In this document: in pieces, positions 5,102-5,324 of the stretch
Numbering within the stretch: position 1 is the first letter of the stretch
Layout of the letters: each line of letters begins with the position of its first letter
Assembly (NCBI GenBank): GCA_030612095.1
Contig: JAUWOO010000118.1
Span: forward strand, 1-5,324
Reading direction: 5' to 3'
DNA length: 5,324 nt
From: Thermoplasmatota archaeon
GTDB lineage: Archaea; Thermoplasmatota; E2; DHVEG-1
Translations under genes and position numbers: made by a program
The notes under the pieces: model-generated
Seen by the model: the letters and a program-made list of their open reading frames with translations, nothing else
Told to the model about the DNA's origin: nothing
Databases searched by the model: none

Positions 5102-5324
5102 ATGAAGGTATGCCACACATTTTCTTTTCGGGTTGAAAAGCCCAATAAGAAAAAAAGTCTTGATTTGAATCAGACCATGCGTCAATACCGACGTTGTGTC
5201 AATTTCTATCTTCATGAAATTGCTAAAGGAACAAAGAAGGAGGATATTTACAAGCAAGCAAGAACTATTTTTAATCTTCCAAGTGCATTGGTTCAAACGG
5301 CTAGAGATTTTGCCCAGGAGCAAT
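5102..5324 (+). CDS. tnpB: TnpB-like protein of an IS200/IS605-type element, N-terminal part
   Basis: The first 74 codons are visible; the gene runs off the right edge (complete TnpB proteins are about 370-430 residues). The opening MKVCHTFSFRVEKPNKKKSL gives the basic strand typical of OrfB/TnpB N-termini, followed by the helical segment LNQTMRQYRRCVNFYLHEI (residues 22-40), where the family has a conserved L...RC.N.yl-like pattern, and by LPSALVQTARDFA (59-71), matching the usual LPs.l.q.a.r.a stretch. In this family the later part is a RuvC-like nuclease with a zinc ribbon, which uses an RNA from the element's right end to cut DNA and favour element retention; none of that is visible here. 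ATG at 5102 begins at the expected place; an in-frame GTG at 5075 is possible but adds residues the family does not need. No strong ribosome-binding site is present. Confidence 0.75.
   Translation, partial: MKVCHTFSFRVEKPNKKKSLDLNQTMRQYRRCVNFYLHEIAKGTKKEDIYKQARTIFNLPSALVQTARDFAQEQ

Larger units (their letters stand above)
5033..5324 (+). mobile_element. Left part of an IS200/IS605 or IS1341-type element (partial)
   Basis: The minimum extent runs from the hairpin at 5033-5050 through the TnpB-like gene to the window edge. The true left boundary is not visible; it probably lies between the membrane-protein promoter (about 4977) and the hairpin. No Y1 transposase (TnpA) gene lies upstream, so this may be a TnpB-only element that depends on a TnpA elsewhere, unless TnpA follows downstream outside the window. 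These elements have no terminal inverted repeats and make no target duplication, so neither can be used to set the boundary. Confidence 0.5.

Noticed and set aside
5084..5323. Minus-strand frame of 79 codons at the right edge
   Set aside because: Antisense to the TnpB-like gene, whose forward translation has clear family features.

Overview
The window looks archaeal, most probably a euryarchaeon of the Methanosarcinales or Methanoperedens kind. The basis is the AT-rich DNA, TATA-box promoters (some suggesting leaderless mRNAs), GGAGG and GGTGA ribosome-binding sites, a VapBC module, an OPT-family transporter and a secreted DUF5667-type protein. The lineage is inferred from gene content, not from a marker gene.

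Left part (1-898, + strand): two toxin-antitoxin modules in tandem. The first is seen only as the tail of its antitoxin and a PIN-toxin start that stops after 53 codons, so it looks broken. The second is intact: an AbrB/SpoVT-fold antitoxin (242-478) followed after 3 bases by a PIN-domain ribonuclease (482-898, TTG start with a strong ribosome-binding site). The surviving tail of the first antitoxin resembles the tail of the second, so the modules are probably related.

Middle (933-4178, - strand): an OPT-family membrane transporter (1013-3055). Directly after its stop lies a ribosome-binding site and ATG that open only a 21-codon frame, possibly the stump of a lost downstream gene. Upstream of OPT is a separately promoted secreted protein (3195-4178) built from two ungapped copies of a helical module 114 residues apart.

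Right part (4179-5324): about 450 bases with few genes, carrying a TATA promoter, several imperfect TGATAT-containing repeats and one possible tiny ORF (4637-4741). Then comes a 65-residue two-helix membrane protein (4738-4935, - strand). The last part is the beginning of a TnpB-like gene (5102 to the edge), preceded by a perfect 8-bp hairpin that may belong to the left end of an IS200/IS605 or IS1341-type element.

The genes do not form one obvious pathway. The window reads as an accessory region: a stable transporter and a surface protein flanked by a toxin-antitoxin cluster on one side and a transposon on the other. No clear new multi-gene system is visible. The most useful leads are the decayed tandem toxin-antitoxin module, the stump behind OPT, the repeat-containing intergenic region and the TnpB element that continues outside the window.
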